A DNA stretch of 64,000 bases from an uncultured Crocinitomix sp. (GTDB lineage: Bacteria; Bacteroidota; Bacteroidia; Flavobacteriales_D; Crocinitomicaceae), in the NCBI GenBank assembly GCA_937136425.1, contig CAKZON010000070.1, positions 1 to 64,000 on the forward strand, written 5' to 3'. Shown here one piece after another: positions 8,351 to 17,352 of the stretch. Both the position numbers and the translations under genes were made by a program. The notes below the pieces were generated by a model. The model had not been told where the DNA came from. It worked only from the letters and a program-made list of their open reading frames with translations, and ran no database searches. The first letter of the stretch is position 1. The number at the start of each line of letters is the position of its first letter.

Positions 8351-9226
8351 ATGGAAACCTTACATTTGTTTTTACTCATACTTGCTTATAGCCTTGGTCT
8401 TGTAACCCTCTTTGTACAATTCATTTGTTATAGCCGAAAAATAGAATTCAAAGAAACAATTTTTCTTTCCTTTTCTTTCCTAGCTTTAATCACAGCAATA
8501 ACAAGTACTTATTTCTATGCAGATTCCTATCAAAACTCTGTTCGTGGCATTTTTTTAATTGGCGCCATACTTTTAGTTGCACTTGCAACTCCCTTAAACG
8601 TTTTTAAAGAGAGGCAAATAACCATCAGTGCTACAAAAAAAATGACCCTCATTCTGTTTTCAATTGGACTCTTCATTTTAACTATTTTCAGTTATTTTTT
8701 CAATTTTATGGAAGCGTTAGAATATATAGTGGGCGCTTATTTGATTATTTCAATTGTATATTCCATGATATTGATTCGTAGAACCAAACCTAGTCTAAGA
8801 GTAAAGCATAGAGAAAAGAATGAACGAAGGGTTGCATTATTATGCCTTTGTATTTTACCAATTTCCTTTGTCTTTGATTATTTCCCCGAATACTTTACCT
8901 TTTTAGAATTCAACCAAGGTAATCCACTTAAATTCACTATTCCGTTGCTTTTCATAATTATTGCCAGTGGAAAATTAGTGGATGACATCAAAAGACTTTC
9001 TTTATTTAAACCTGAAGTTGAAAAGAAAGAACAAAACATGAAGAACTATAATTTCACAAAACGAGAGAAAGAAATTGTAGATTTAATTATTAGCGGAGCA
9101 ACCTATAATCAAATTAGCGAACAGCTTTTTATTTCGCTTCCAACAGTAAAAACTCACGTTTCAAACATTTATCGTAAAGCTGAAGTCAACAATAAAATTG
9201 GGCTCCTTAACTTAGTCACAAAGTAG
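8351..9226 (+). CDS. Membrane-bound LuxR-type regulator, seven predicted helices plus HTH
   Basis: A 291-residue protein with about seven hydrophobic segments (roughly residues 4-27, 35-56, 63-85, 95-116, 121-141, 158-181 and 192-210) and a C-terminal GerE/LuxR helix-turn-helix at about 230-291: TKREKEIVDLIISGATYNQI followed by SEQLFISLPTVKTHVSNIYRK. The layout implies a membrane sensor that holds its DNA-binding domain in the cytoplasm. There is no receiver domain, so phosphorelay control is unlikely. It follows the LETM1-like gene by 22 nt and is probably in the same operon; its targets are unknown. Confidence 0.8.
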   Translation: METLHLFLLILAYSLGLVTLFVQFICYSRKIEFKETIFLSFSFLALITAITSTYFYADSYQNSVRGIFLIGAILLVALATPLNVFKERQITISATKKMTLILFSIGLFILTIFSYFFNFMEALEYIVGAYLIISIVYSMILIRRTKPSLRVKHREKNERRVALLCLCILPISFVFDYFPEYFTFLEFNQGNPLKFTIPLLFIIIASGKLVDDIKRLSLFKPEVEKKEQNMKNYNFTKREKEIVDLIISGATYNQISEQLFISLPTVKTHVSNIYRKAEVNNKIGLLNLVTK

Positions 9227-9303
9227 GTTAAATGAACCAATTTCCCACACTCATACTTTTGTATGATATTTGATTTACAGCGATTTTTAGTACTTCTTCC
9301 CGA

Positions 9304-9334
9304 TTGTTTCTAAGTCCTTAACAGCCTTTATTTG
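9304..9334 (+). promoter_or_regulatory. Possible housekeeping promoter
   Basis: TTG at 9304-9306, a 20-nt spacer and TTTATTTG at 9327-9334 differ from the Bacteroidota consensus TTG-N19/20-TAnnTTTG at one position. The ATG of the next gene is 31 nt further on. Confidence 0.4.
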
Positions 9335-9364
9335 CCTTGAATTTAAATCAATACAAGTGCAAAT

Positions 9365-9991
9365 ATGAAAGTAAAAAAAAAGAGTCTCATGATTGTATTA
9401 TTCGGTTCTGCTATTATAGCACTGAATACTTCATATGCTCAAGAAAACACGGTGCGAAAACAAACGTTTCCCATTGCAACATCACTCACCAATCACTCCT
9501 GGGCATTTCCGTTTAAGCATGTTTTTCGCATGAATCCAATTTACCCTGGTATATCAGCAGAAACGGAGTATTATTATAAGTCAAAAAGCACCTTTAAACT
9601 TTACCAAACGGGACAAATTGGAGGGTTTTATAATAATGCTTCAGGATCAGCCATCTATCTTAACTCCAATTTTGGTTTAAGATATACCACAAAATTTGGT
9701 TTAGCAACTGAGCTTTCATTAGGACTTGGTTATTTCTACGGATTTTACACCTCTGACACTTATACACAAAGTACTACAGGTGATTATGAAAAAAGTAAAA
9801 AAGCGGGAATTGGTGCAATGTCAGGCAACATAGCTATTGGATTAGGATATGATTTTTCTAAAAAATTTGATAAAAACATTACCCCGTTCATCCGATATCA
9901 ATGGATAGCAAGTACATACTACTGGAGCCTTATTACAATTCGGCCAAATGGCTTACTGCACGTAGGTGCACGATTTTATCCTTTTCAATAA
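9365..9991 (+). CDS. Outer-membrane beta-barrel-like protein
   Basis: A 208-residue protein with a signal peptide (MKVKKKSLMIVLFGSAIIAL, then NTSYAQ). The mature part looks like a small barrel: alternating residues and many aromatic or glycine turns (FGLRYTTKFGLATELSLGLG, GYFYGFYTSD, NIAIGLGYDFSKKF, PFIRYQWIASTYYW), ending in LLHVGARFYPFQ with a terminal-strand phenylalanine. The family is not recognised. A beta-lactamase-fold lipoprotein follows 18 nt later, so the two are probably cotranscribed. Confidence 0.7.
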   Translation: MKVKKKSLMIVLFGSAIIALNTSYAQENTVRKQTFPIATSLTNHSWAFPFKHVFRMNPIYPGISAETEYYYKSKSTFKLYQTGQIGGFYNNASGSAIYLNSNFGLRYTTKFGLATELSLGLGYFYGFYTSDTYTQSTTGDYEKSKKAGIGAMSGNIAIGLGYDFSKKFDKNITPFIRYQWIASTYYWSLITIRPNGLLHVGARFYPFQ

Positions 9992-10009
9992 AACTTAATA
10001 CGAATAAAC

Positions 10010-11188
10010 ATGTCATTTAAAACTTACACAAAAATCTTCTTAATCAGTATTGCATTCACAATTTGGTCATGCAAAAAAGATACTCAATTCGCCGTTAATG
10101 AAATTGCTTGCGAATTAGACTACTCTACCCATCCTAACCATACAAAATATCAAACCATTCTTGATGACTATACTCAAAAAGGAATTACAGGATTAACTGT
10201 TGTTATCTCCACCCCAGAAAATGGTTATTGGACAGGTTCATCCGGATTTTCAAACATTGAGGATAATCAAAAAATGAATCCTTGTCATTTACATCATACT
10301 GCTAGTTTAGCTAAATCATTTACAGGAATTGTAACACTCCAATTAATTGAGGAGGGCAAGCTTGGAATAGACGACTTAATAGGGCAATACTTATCAGAAG
10401 AAATTAAAAACTATGTGCCAAATGTGGAAAAACTTACAGTGAAACATTTGCTCCAGCAAACCTCTGGAATTCCTGATGTATTTGACCTAGCATTTTTTGA
10501 GACTTTAATGAATGCCCCTGAAGCAACCTACACCACAACAGATTTTTTTGCAATGATTGAAGGTAGACCTGCTCAATTTGAACCAGGAGAAAAACATCAA
10601 TATGCAGATTTGAATTTCAATCTTCTTGCATTAATCATTGATGAGATTGAAGGCGATCATAAAAAATCATTTTCTGATCGAATCTTTATTCCACTTGGCT
10701 TGGAAGATATCTACTACCACAATGGAGATTACCCTCGTCCAAATGGACTCGTTGCAAGTTATTGGGATCAATATAATAATGGACAAATTGAAAATATATC
10801 CGATTTTCAAATTCTAATGACAAACTATATTGAAGCAAGTGATGGCATAATATCTTCCCCAAAAGAAATGGTCCGTTTTTATGACGCAGTGTTTAACGGC
10901 GAACTCGTTGGAGTAGAAATGCTTCACCTGATTGAAACAGATTGGGTTACAGAACCAGACCAAAACAGGATGAACACAGGTTATACACATGGCTTTATGA
11001 GCATTGATGATGATGGACAATGGATTGGACATACAGGCTCACATATTGGAGCCTCCTGTTATGTATACCATAATTTGGACACAGATGCTACAATTGGTGT
11101 ATTTACCAACACTGGAGTACATTTTTTTACAGAAAAGAAGGCGCTTATTTATTATCACCTTTGGAATGATTTGCGAAATGCGCTTTAA
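10010..11188 (+). CDS. Serine hydrolase, beta-lactamase-related (class C fold) lipoprotein
   Basis: A 392-residue protein with a lipoprotein signal (MSFKTYTKIFLISIAFTIWSC-KK). The penicillin-recognising fold is clear: the catalytic SxxK is S99-L-A-K102 in HTASLAKSFTG, and the third motif is HTG in GHTGSHIGA near residue 342. The second motif, usually YxN, reads YADLN near residue 198, so the key Asn is displaced or replaced by Asp. Relatives include D-aminopeptidases, esterases and DD-peptidases; which activity applies cannot be told. Probable location is the periplasm or outer membrane. It follows the barrel gene by 18 nt. Confidence 0.88.
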   Translation: MSFKTYTKIFLISIAFTIWSCKKDTQFAVNEIACELDYSTHPNHTKYQTILDDYTQKGITGLTVVISTPENGYWTGSSGFSNIEDNQKMNPCHLHHTASLAKSFTGIVTLQLIEEGKLGIDDLIGQYLSEEIKNYVPNVEKLTVKHLLQQTSGIPDVFDLAFFETLMNAPEATYTTTDFFAMIEGRPAQFEPGEKHQYADLNFNLLALIIDEIEGDHKKSFSDRIFIPLGLEDIYYHNGDYPRPNGLVASYWDQYNNGQIENISDFQILMTNYIEASDGIISSPKEMVRFYDAVFNGELVGVEMLHLIETDWVTEPDQNRMNTGYTHGFMSIDDDGQWIGHTGSHIGASCYVYHNLDTDATIGVFTNTGVHFFTEKKALIYYHLWNDLRNAL

Positions 11189-11197
11189 TTAGAACCT

Positions 11198-12397
11198 TTA
11201 GTACAAAAAGTTATGATATGGATAGCGGACTTGGAATATTGCTTTTGCCTCTTTGTATAATTTGGCTTTGAACTCTTCAATATTCAGGTTTTCTTGCGCA
11301 GAAATAAAGATACAATCCTCTGTTCCTAGTTTTGCCATCCATGATTTTTTCAATGCGTCAAGTGCGAACTTTTTCCCGTCAGGATGATAACCTATATCCT
11401 CTGGAGCAGGATTATATGCATCTACTTTATTAAAAACGACTATTGATGGTTTATCTTTTTGACCGCCATCAATTTCTGCAATGGTTTCATTTACTACCGT
11501 ATATTGCTCTTCAAAGTTGGGATGCGAAATATCAACTACATGAATTAATATATCTGCCTCACGAACCTCATCTAAAGTAGATTTAAAAGACTCAATTAAT
11601 TGATGTGGTAATTTACGAATGAAACCAACAGTGTCAGACATTAAAAAAGGCAAATTATCAATCACTACTTTACGCACAGTCGTATCAAGTGTTGCAAAAA
11701 GTTTATTCTCCGCAAAAACGTCTGACTTGCTCAACAAATTCATGATTGTAGATTTACCAACATTGGTATACCCCACCAAAGCCGCTCTAACCAATTGACC
11801 GCGATTTCCACGCTGAATTGCCATTTGCTTATCAATCTTTGTCATTTTTTGTTTGAGCAAAGAAATCTTTTCTTTAATAATTCGTCTATCCGTTTCAATT
11901 TGCGTTTCCCCTGGTCCACGCATTCCAATCCCCCCTTTGGTTCTATCCAAGTGTGTCCACATACCAGTTAGGCGGGGCAATAAATATTGATACTGCGCTA
12001 ATTCAACCTGAGTTTTAGCGTGTGCTGTACGTGCTCTACTCGCAAAAATATCAAGTATAAGGTTGTTGCGATCTAAGACTTTAATCTCAAATTCACGCTC
12101 AATATTTCTTAATTGAGAAGGCGATAATTCATCATCAAAAATGGCAATATCAATCCCATTATTGTCAATGTATTCTTTAATTTCTTTGATTTTTCCAGAA
12201 CCCACATAAGTTTTAGGGTTGGGTTTATCAATACGCTGTAAAAACTTACGCTTTGTTTCAGCACCAGAAGTTTCAGCTAAAAAAGCCAATTCTTCAATAT
12301 ATTCTTTTGCCATATCCTCAGTTTGCTGACTGGTTATTACACCAACTAAAACTGCAAACTCTTGTTTTGACTCAATATGTGAAAACCCTGTGGACAT
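11198..12397 (-). CDS. hflX: Ribosome-splitting GTPase HflX
   Basis: A 399-residue GTPase. The N-terminal HflX domain includes the conserved PNPKTYVGSGKIKEI region, and a Gly-rich GIGMRGPGETQIETDRR linker leads into the G domain. G1 is GYTNVGKST (about 208-216), the G3 region is SDTVGFIRKLPHQLIESFKS, and G4 is NKVD. HflX binds the 50S subunit and splits or rescues stalled ribosomes, mainly under heat or antibiotic stress. A small membrane-protein gene lies 18 nt upstream on the same strand, and the downstream end is convergent with the beta-lactamase-fold gene. Confidence 0.95.
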   Translation of the reverse strand: MSTGFSHIESKQEFAVLVGVITSQQTEDMAKEYIEELAFLAETSGAETKRKFLQRIDKPNPKTYVGSGKIKEIKEYIDNNGIDIAIFDDELSPSQLRNIEREFEIKVLDRNNLILDIFASRARTAHAKTQVELAQYQYLLPRLTGMWTHLDRTKGGIGMRGPGETQIETDRRIIKEKISLLKQKMTKIDKQMAIQRGNRGQLVRAALVGYTNVGKSTIMNLLSKSDVFAENKLFATLDTTVRKVVIDNLPFLMSDTVGFIRKLPHQLIESFKSTLDEVREADILIHVVDISHPNFEEQYTVVNETIAEIDGGQKDKPSIVVFNKVDAYNPAPEDIGYHPDGKKFALDALKKSWMAKLGTEDCIFISAQENLNIEEFKAKLYKEAKAIFQVRYPYHNFLY

Positions 12398-12415
12398 TCT
12401 TTATTCTAATTTTTT

Positions 12416-12868
12416 TTAAAACCAACCTGCTCCTAAAGCCGTTCTAAATGGCCAAGGAATTGCTGCTAAAATAAGCACCAATGCAATGGTATAAAATACT
12501 GCAATAGTCTTAAATTTAGCTGTATCATTTTCTTTTTTCTTCGATTTTGAATGACCAATAGTAATCAATACCATTGCGATTGTCATCATTAATGAATGTT
12601 CAACCGTAAAAAATCGATATAAAGCATCTTTCATCATTCCATCAAAGAAGGCAACTTTAGAACTTGAAAAATACAAGATCCATCCAAACAAAAATTGAAG
12701 GTGAAATGCAATCATAGTAAATAGCGCTAATTTGCGACTCCCTTCTGTAAAGGTTTTCTTTCCTTTCCAGCCAGCATGCATCTTTACAACTGCAACTAGT
12801 AAAAGAATTAACACGATCCATCTCCATCCAGAGTGAGAGCTTACCAGAATCCGATTAAATGTTTCCAT
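12416..12868 (-). CDS. Four-helix membrane protein, cytochrome-B-like hypothetical
   Basis: A 150-residue integral membrane protein with four hydrophobic helices. It starts METFNRILVSSHSGWRWIVL; the HSGWRW motif, a second WILYF segment and a histidine pair (EHSLMM, IGHSKSK) recall a family common in Bacteroidota and sometimes annotated as cytochrome B. Those histidines could bind haem, but I cannot show it. hflX follows 18 nt later, so cotranscription is likely. A consensus -7 box lies 18 nt upstream of the ATG. Confidence 0.65.
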   Translation of the reverse strand: METFNRILVSSHSGWRWIVLILLLVAVVKMHAGWKGKKTFTEGSRKLALFTMIAFHLQFLFGWILYFSSSKVAFFDGMMKDALYRFFTVEHSLMMTIAMVLITIGHSKSKKKENDTAKFKTIAVFYTIALVLILAAIPWPFRTALGAGWF

Positions 12869-12885
12869 AAATGCTTATTTTTGGA

Positions 12886-12893
12886 CAAATTTA
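12886..12893 (-). promoter_or_regulatory. Promoter -7 box for the membrane protein-hflX operon
   Basis: On the minus strand this is TAAATTTG, an exact TAnnTTTG match, 18 nt before the ATG. No clear TTG is seen at -33, where TTA is the nearest match. Confidence 0.4.
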
Positions 12894-12966
12894 CAGTTTT
12901 AATCAGATAAGCCGATTAAAAGTTGAGTTGTAATTCAACAACTGTTCAAATAAAAAAGAATTACCC

Positions 12967-15900
12967 ATGATTAAAAATATACTTTTCGGGATTTTTACAT
13001 TGCTTTTGGGAATCGTCTCCAATGCACAAGATATTGAACCTGAGAACGGCGTCATTAACTCAAAGGAAACAGTTGCTTTTACGAATGCACGCATTGTTGT
13101 AAGCGCCACGGAAACAATTGAACGCGGTACACTAGTTATAAAAGATGGTGTAATAATCAATGTTGGAGCAGCCGTAATTGCACCCAAAAACGCCATTAAA
13201 ATTGACCTTAAAGGTTATACTTTATATCCTTCATTTATAGACATCCACGCCAGTGAAGGAGTTGAAAAAAGTAACCTAAAGAAACAAGGTATGGGACCAC
13301 AACTATCAACACTGAAAGAAGGTCCATATTATTGGAATCAAAGTATACATCCAGAAGTTGATGCTTATACCCTTTTTAAAAAAGAACTATTTAAAGAAAA
13401 AGATGCTTATGTAAAACAAGGTTTTGGAACAATTTCAACCCATCAAAGGGATGGATTATTACGTGGAACCTCAGTCCTTACTACAATAGGAGCAAATGCA
13501 ACACAAGAGCAAATTATAAAAACAACTGCCGCCAATCATTACTCCTTCTCTAAAGGATCTTCTAGACAAAGTTATCCTTCATCACAAATGGGAGCAATTG
13601 CTTTAATGCGACAGTTTTTTTATGATGCCAAATGGTACAGTTTACAACGTGCCAATACAGACAATATCTCTTTAAAAAGAGGAATTGAAAATTTAGATTT
13701 ACCTCAAATATTTGAAGTTTCTGATAAATTAGAAATATTAAGAGCTGTAAAATTAGCGCAAGAATTTAATATTGATTTAATTGTAAAAGGTGGCGGTGAC
13801 AGTTATGAACGCATTGATGAAATTAAGGAGTTAGGTACCAAATTAATTGTTCCAGTTAATTTTCCAGCCCCTTATGACGTTACTGATCCATACCTTTCGA
13901 GATTTGTTTCATTAGCCGATTTAAAAGATTGGGAAATGCGTCCGTACAATGCCTATTTCTTGCATAAAAAACAAGTTCCTTTTTGTTTTACAACCGCCGG
14001 ACTCAAGAAGAAAACCAATTTCCTAAAAAATATTCGTAAAACAGTAAAACACGGACTACCGAAAGAAGAAGCCTTGCGAGCATTAACACAAAATCCTGCT
14101 GAATTCTTAAATGTTGGTGATCAAGTTGGGACACTTGAATCAGGTAAAATTGCGAACTTCCTGATAGTTAAAGGAGACCTTTTTGAAAGTGGAGAAATTT
14201 ATGAAAATTGGATTAGAGGTGAACGTACAAAAATCAAAGACATTAACAATGTTGACATCCGCGGTAAGTACAACCTTAATTTAAACTCTATTGTTTACGG
14301 ATGGGATGTAACGGGGTCCGCTGAAAAGCCTAAATCAAAAATAATGAGCTACCGAATAAAGGTAGATTCTGTTACTCAAACAAGTAAGAAAGATACCGTT
14401 AAGTTAACTCCAAATTTGGTAATGAATGATTTACAAATTAGCATGTCTTTTGCAGAAAAAGATGGCAATTTAGATGGTGTTGTTCAGTTAAACGGAACGT
14501 ACAATCGTGCGTTAGGTGCCTTTCATGGAAAAGCAAAACTGCCAAATGGCGACTGGGTAGATTGGAGTGCAATTCGAAATGAAAAGCACAAAAATGTTAA
14601 AAAAACGAAAAAGAGTTTTACTGTCGATACTTCGGCTGTCGATAATATAATGTACCCCAATATGGCATACGGCTTTGATAGCTTGCCAACGCAGGAATCT
14701 TATTTTATAAAGAATGCCACTATTTGGACGAATGAAGCAAACGGAATATTAAAAAATGCGACCTTATTAATTCAAGACGGTAAAATTAAAGCCGTGAATA
14801 AATCAATCGTTCAAATTCCTAATGACGCTACGGTAATTGACGCCGAAGGAAAACATGTTACTTGTGGAATCATTGACGAACACTCGCATATTGCCATTAG
14901 TAAAGGTGTTAATGAAAGTGGACAAAATAATTCTGCTGAAGTTTCTATTGCAGATGTTGTTCGTTCAAATGACATTAATGTTTATAGACAACTTGCAGGT
15001 GGCGTTACGGCTTCACAATTATTACATGGGTCTGCCAATCCAGTTGGTGGACAATCTGCATTAATCAAACTTAAATGGGGTTTTACACCACAAGAAATGC
15101 TAATAGATGAGGCGCCAGGATTTATCAAATTTGCTTTAGGAGAAAATGTGAAACAATCCAACTGGGGAAGTTTTAATACTGTTCGTTTTCCGCAAACAAG
15201 AATGGGTGTTGAGCAAGTTTTCTATGATGCATTTATCCATGCCAAACAATATGAAAAAGAATGGAAAGCGTACAACGGACTATCTGAAAAGAAACGTATC
15301 GGAGTTGATGCTCCACGGCGCGATTTAGAGTTGGATGTAATGGTAGAGATATTAAACTCTGAACGATTTGTGACTTGTCACTCATACATTCAAAGTGAAA
15401 TAAACATGTTAATGCACGTTGCCGACTCAATGGGCTTTACGCTAAACACGTTTACGCATATTTTAGAAGGTTATAAAGTTGCTGAGCAAATGAAAGCACA
15501 TGGTGCTGGTGCATCAACTTTTGCCGATTGGTGGGCATATAAATTTGAGGTTAACGAAGCTATACCATACAATGCAGCTATTCTTCATAAAATGGGAATC
15601 GTAACAGCAATTAATTCTGATGATGCAGAAATGGGAAGAAGGTTGAATCAAGAAGCTGCAAAGGTTGTTAAATACGGAGGAGTGTCTGAAGAAGATGCAT
15701 GGAAAATGGTCACCTTAAATCCAGCAATACTATTACACCTTGATGACCGAATGGGAAGTATAAAAGAGGGGAAAGATGCTGATATCGTTATTTGGTCAGA
15801 TAATCCTTTATCTATTCAAGCGAAGGTAGAGCAAACTTTTGTTGATGGCATGCTATTATACGATTGGAATAGAAGTGTACAACTACATGATCGAGACCAA

Positions 15901-16020
15901 GAAGAGCGCAACAGAATTATGCAACTGATGCTTGCAGAAAAAAACGGAGGAGCTGCAACGCGTAAGCCGTATAAAAAAATGAACCCTCATTATCACTGTG
16001 ACACAGTTGAAGAACATTAA
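12967..16020 (+). CDS. Secreted tandem amidohydrolase, N-half degenerate and C-half catalytic
   Basis: A 1017-residue protein with a signal peptide (MIKNILFGIFTLLLGIVSNAQ) and two amidohydrolase-superfamily halves. In the first half (about 30-430) the metal-site HxH is lost: the usual PGFIDxHxH reads PSFIDIHAS. In the second half (about 580-1000) the ligands are present: HSH in IIDEHSHIA near 638, CHSY near 802, THILEGY near 829 and Asp in NSDDAEMG near 884. The fold matches imidazolonepropionase/prolidase-like amidohydrolases; the substrate is unknown but exported location suggests peptides or xenobiotics. It is followed after 10 nt by another homologous gene. Confidence 0.87.
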   Translation: MIKNILFGIFTLLLGIVSNAQDIEPENGVINSKETVAFTNARIVVSATETIERGTLVIKDGVIINVGAAVIAPKNAIKIDLKGYTLYPSFIDIHASEGVEKSNLKKQGMGPQLSTLKEGPYYWNQSIHPEVDAYTLFKKELFKEKDAYVKQGFGTISTHQRDGLLRGTSVLTTIGANATQEQIIKTTAANHYSFSKGSSRQSYPSSQMGAIALMRQFFYDAKWYSLQRANTDNISLKRGIENLDLPQIFEVSDKLEILRAVKLAQEFNIDLIVKGGGDSYERIDEIKELGTKLIVPVNFPAPYDVTDPYLSRFVSLADLKDWEMRPYNAYFLHKKQVPFCFTTAGLKKKTNFLKNIRKTVKHGLPKEEALRALTQNPAEFLNVGDQVGTLESGKIANFLIVKGDLFESGEIYENWIRGERTKIKDINNVDIRGKYNLNLNSIVYGWDVTGSAEKPKSKIMSYRIKVDSVTQTSKKDTVKLTPNLVMNDLQISMSFAEKDGNLDGVVQLNGTYNRALGAFHGKAKLPNGDWVDWSAIRNEKHKNVKKTKKSFTVDTSAVDNIMYPNMAYGFDSLPTQESYFIKNATIWTNEANGILKNATLLIQDGKIKAVNKSIVQIPNDATVIDAEGKHVTCGIIDEHSHIAISKGVNESGQNNSAEVSIADVVRSNDINVYRQLAGGVTASQLLHGSANPVGGQSALIKLKWGFTPQEMLIDEAPGFIKFALGENVKQSNWGSFNTVRFPQTRMGVEQVFYDAFIHAKQYEKEWKAYNGLSEKKRIGVDAPRRDLELDVMVEILNSERFVTCHSYIQSEINMLMHVADSMGFTLNTFTHILEGYKVAEQMKAHGAGASTFADWWAYKFEVNEAIPYNAAILHKMGIVTAINSDDAEMGRRLNQEAAKVVKYGGVSEEDAWKMVTLNPAILLHLDDRMGSIKEGKDADIVIWSDNPLSIQAKVEQTFVDGMLLYDWNRSVQLHDRDQEERNRIMQLMLAEKNGGAATRKPYKKMNPHYHCDTVEEH

Positions 16021-16030
16021 TCGATAGAAA

Positions 16031-17338
16031 ATGAAACGTATATATAGTTTACTCCTTGTATTTTTAATTGCTTCCGTTGGATTTGGTCAATCACCAAGTC
16101 CTCAAAAGCAGCAATACAAACGCATCCTTTTTCAAAACGGAAGTGCTCATATCGGTAATGGAGACTTCGTTCAAAATTCTGTAATTGGAATTGAAGAAGG
16201 TAAAATTCTTTTTGTTAAAAATGCGCTTACTTATCAGTTAGACAAAAGTGATTGGGACACGATTATTTCTATAAAAGGAAAGCACGTTTACCCTGGTTTT
16301 ATTGCCGCAAACATTACGCTTGGATTAACAGAAATAGATGCAGTGCGCGCCACTCGCGATTTTAGTGAAACAGGAAGTATTAATCCTAATGTTCGTTCAC
16401 TCATAGCTTTTAATACAGATTCTAAAGTTTTGTATACCGTACGCACAAATGGTGTTTTAGTAACACAATCCACTCCAAGAGGAGGGTTGATTTCAGGAAC
16501 ATCATCTATTATGGCATTAGACGGTTGGAATTGGGAAGATGCCGTTTATAAAGCAGATGATGGCGTACATTTAAATTGGCCCATTAAATATGTCAAATCA
16601 GGTTGGTGGGCAGAACCAGGCCCCAATAAGGCAAACGAAAAATACAATAAAACACGAGATGCTATTTATACCTTTTTTCAAGAAGCCTTGTCCTATTCAC
16701 AAGTTAAGGATCCTGCTGAAAAATTTCTAAAACTGGAAGCAATGCGTGGTATATTTAATGGTGACCAGCGCTTGTTCATACATGCTGATTATGCTCCAGA
16801 AATCAATGATATTATTGATTTTTCGCGCCGCTTTAATTTAAAGCACCCTGTTATTGTAGGTGGTTATGATGCACATTTGGTAGCTGAGCGGTTAATTGAA
16901 AACAATTTTTCTGTTATGTTAGGTCGCCCACATTTACTTCCTGAGTTTGATGAAGATTATACCTATGCTAATTATCAATCAGCAGCAAAATTGCAAAAAG
17001 CAGGTGTGCCTTATTGTATCCAGTCAGCTGGAGACATGGAAGTAATGAATGCTCGTAATCTTCCATTTTTAGCAGGAACTGCTTGGGCTTATGGTTTAAC
17101 AGAAGAAGAAGCTGTTGCTTCCGTTTCATTAAACGTTGCAAAAATATTGGGTGTTGATGACCGAATTGGATCACTAGAAAGCGAAAAAGATGCAACCCTA
17201 TTTATTTCAGACGGTAATGCGTTGGATATGCGTACCAATAATGTAACGATTGCAATGGTTAAAGGGAATTTCATTGTTTTGGATAACCACCAAATGCAAT
17301 TGTCGCAAAAATATCATGAGCGCTACGGAATTGAGTAA
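16031..17338 (+). CDS. Secreted amidohydrolase-fold protein, probably non-catalytic
   Basis: A 435-residue protein with a signal peptide (MKRIYSLLLVFLIASVGFGQ). It has the amidohydrolase frame, including GKHVYPGFIAANITLG where PGFIDxHxH is expected, and ends with the family's GSLESEKDATLFISDGNALD segment. Neither metal-site histidine of HxH is present, and the late Asp region reads IQSAGDMEVMN. The protein resembles the degenerate N-terminal half of the gene before it. It probably serves as a partner or structural subunit of the upstream enzyme; that pairing is inferred from the 10-nt spacing and shared ancestry. Confidence 0.82.
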   Translation: MKRIYSLLLVFLIASVGFGQSPSPQKQQYKRILFQNGSAHIGNGDFVQNSVIGIEEGKILFVKNALTYQLDKSDWDTIISIKGKHVYPGFIAANITLGLTEIDAVRATRDFSETGSINPNVRSLIAFNTDSKVLYTVRTNGVLVTQSTPRGGLISGTSSIMALDGWNWEDAVYKADDGVHLNWPIKYVKSGWWAEPGPNKANEKYNKTRDAIYTFFQEALSYSQVKDPAEKFLKLEAMRGIFNGDQRLFIHADYAPEINDIIDFSRRFNLKHPVIVGGYDAHLVAERLIENNFSVMLGRPHLLPEFDEDYTYANYQSAAKLQKAGVPYCIQSAGDMEVMNARNLPFLAGTAWAYGLTEEEAVASVSLNVAKILGVDDRIGSLESEKDATLFISDGNALDMRTNNVTIAMVKGNFIVLDNHQMQLSQKYHERYGIE

Positions 17339-17352
17339 GTACACGGGGCTTA

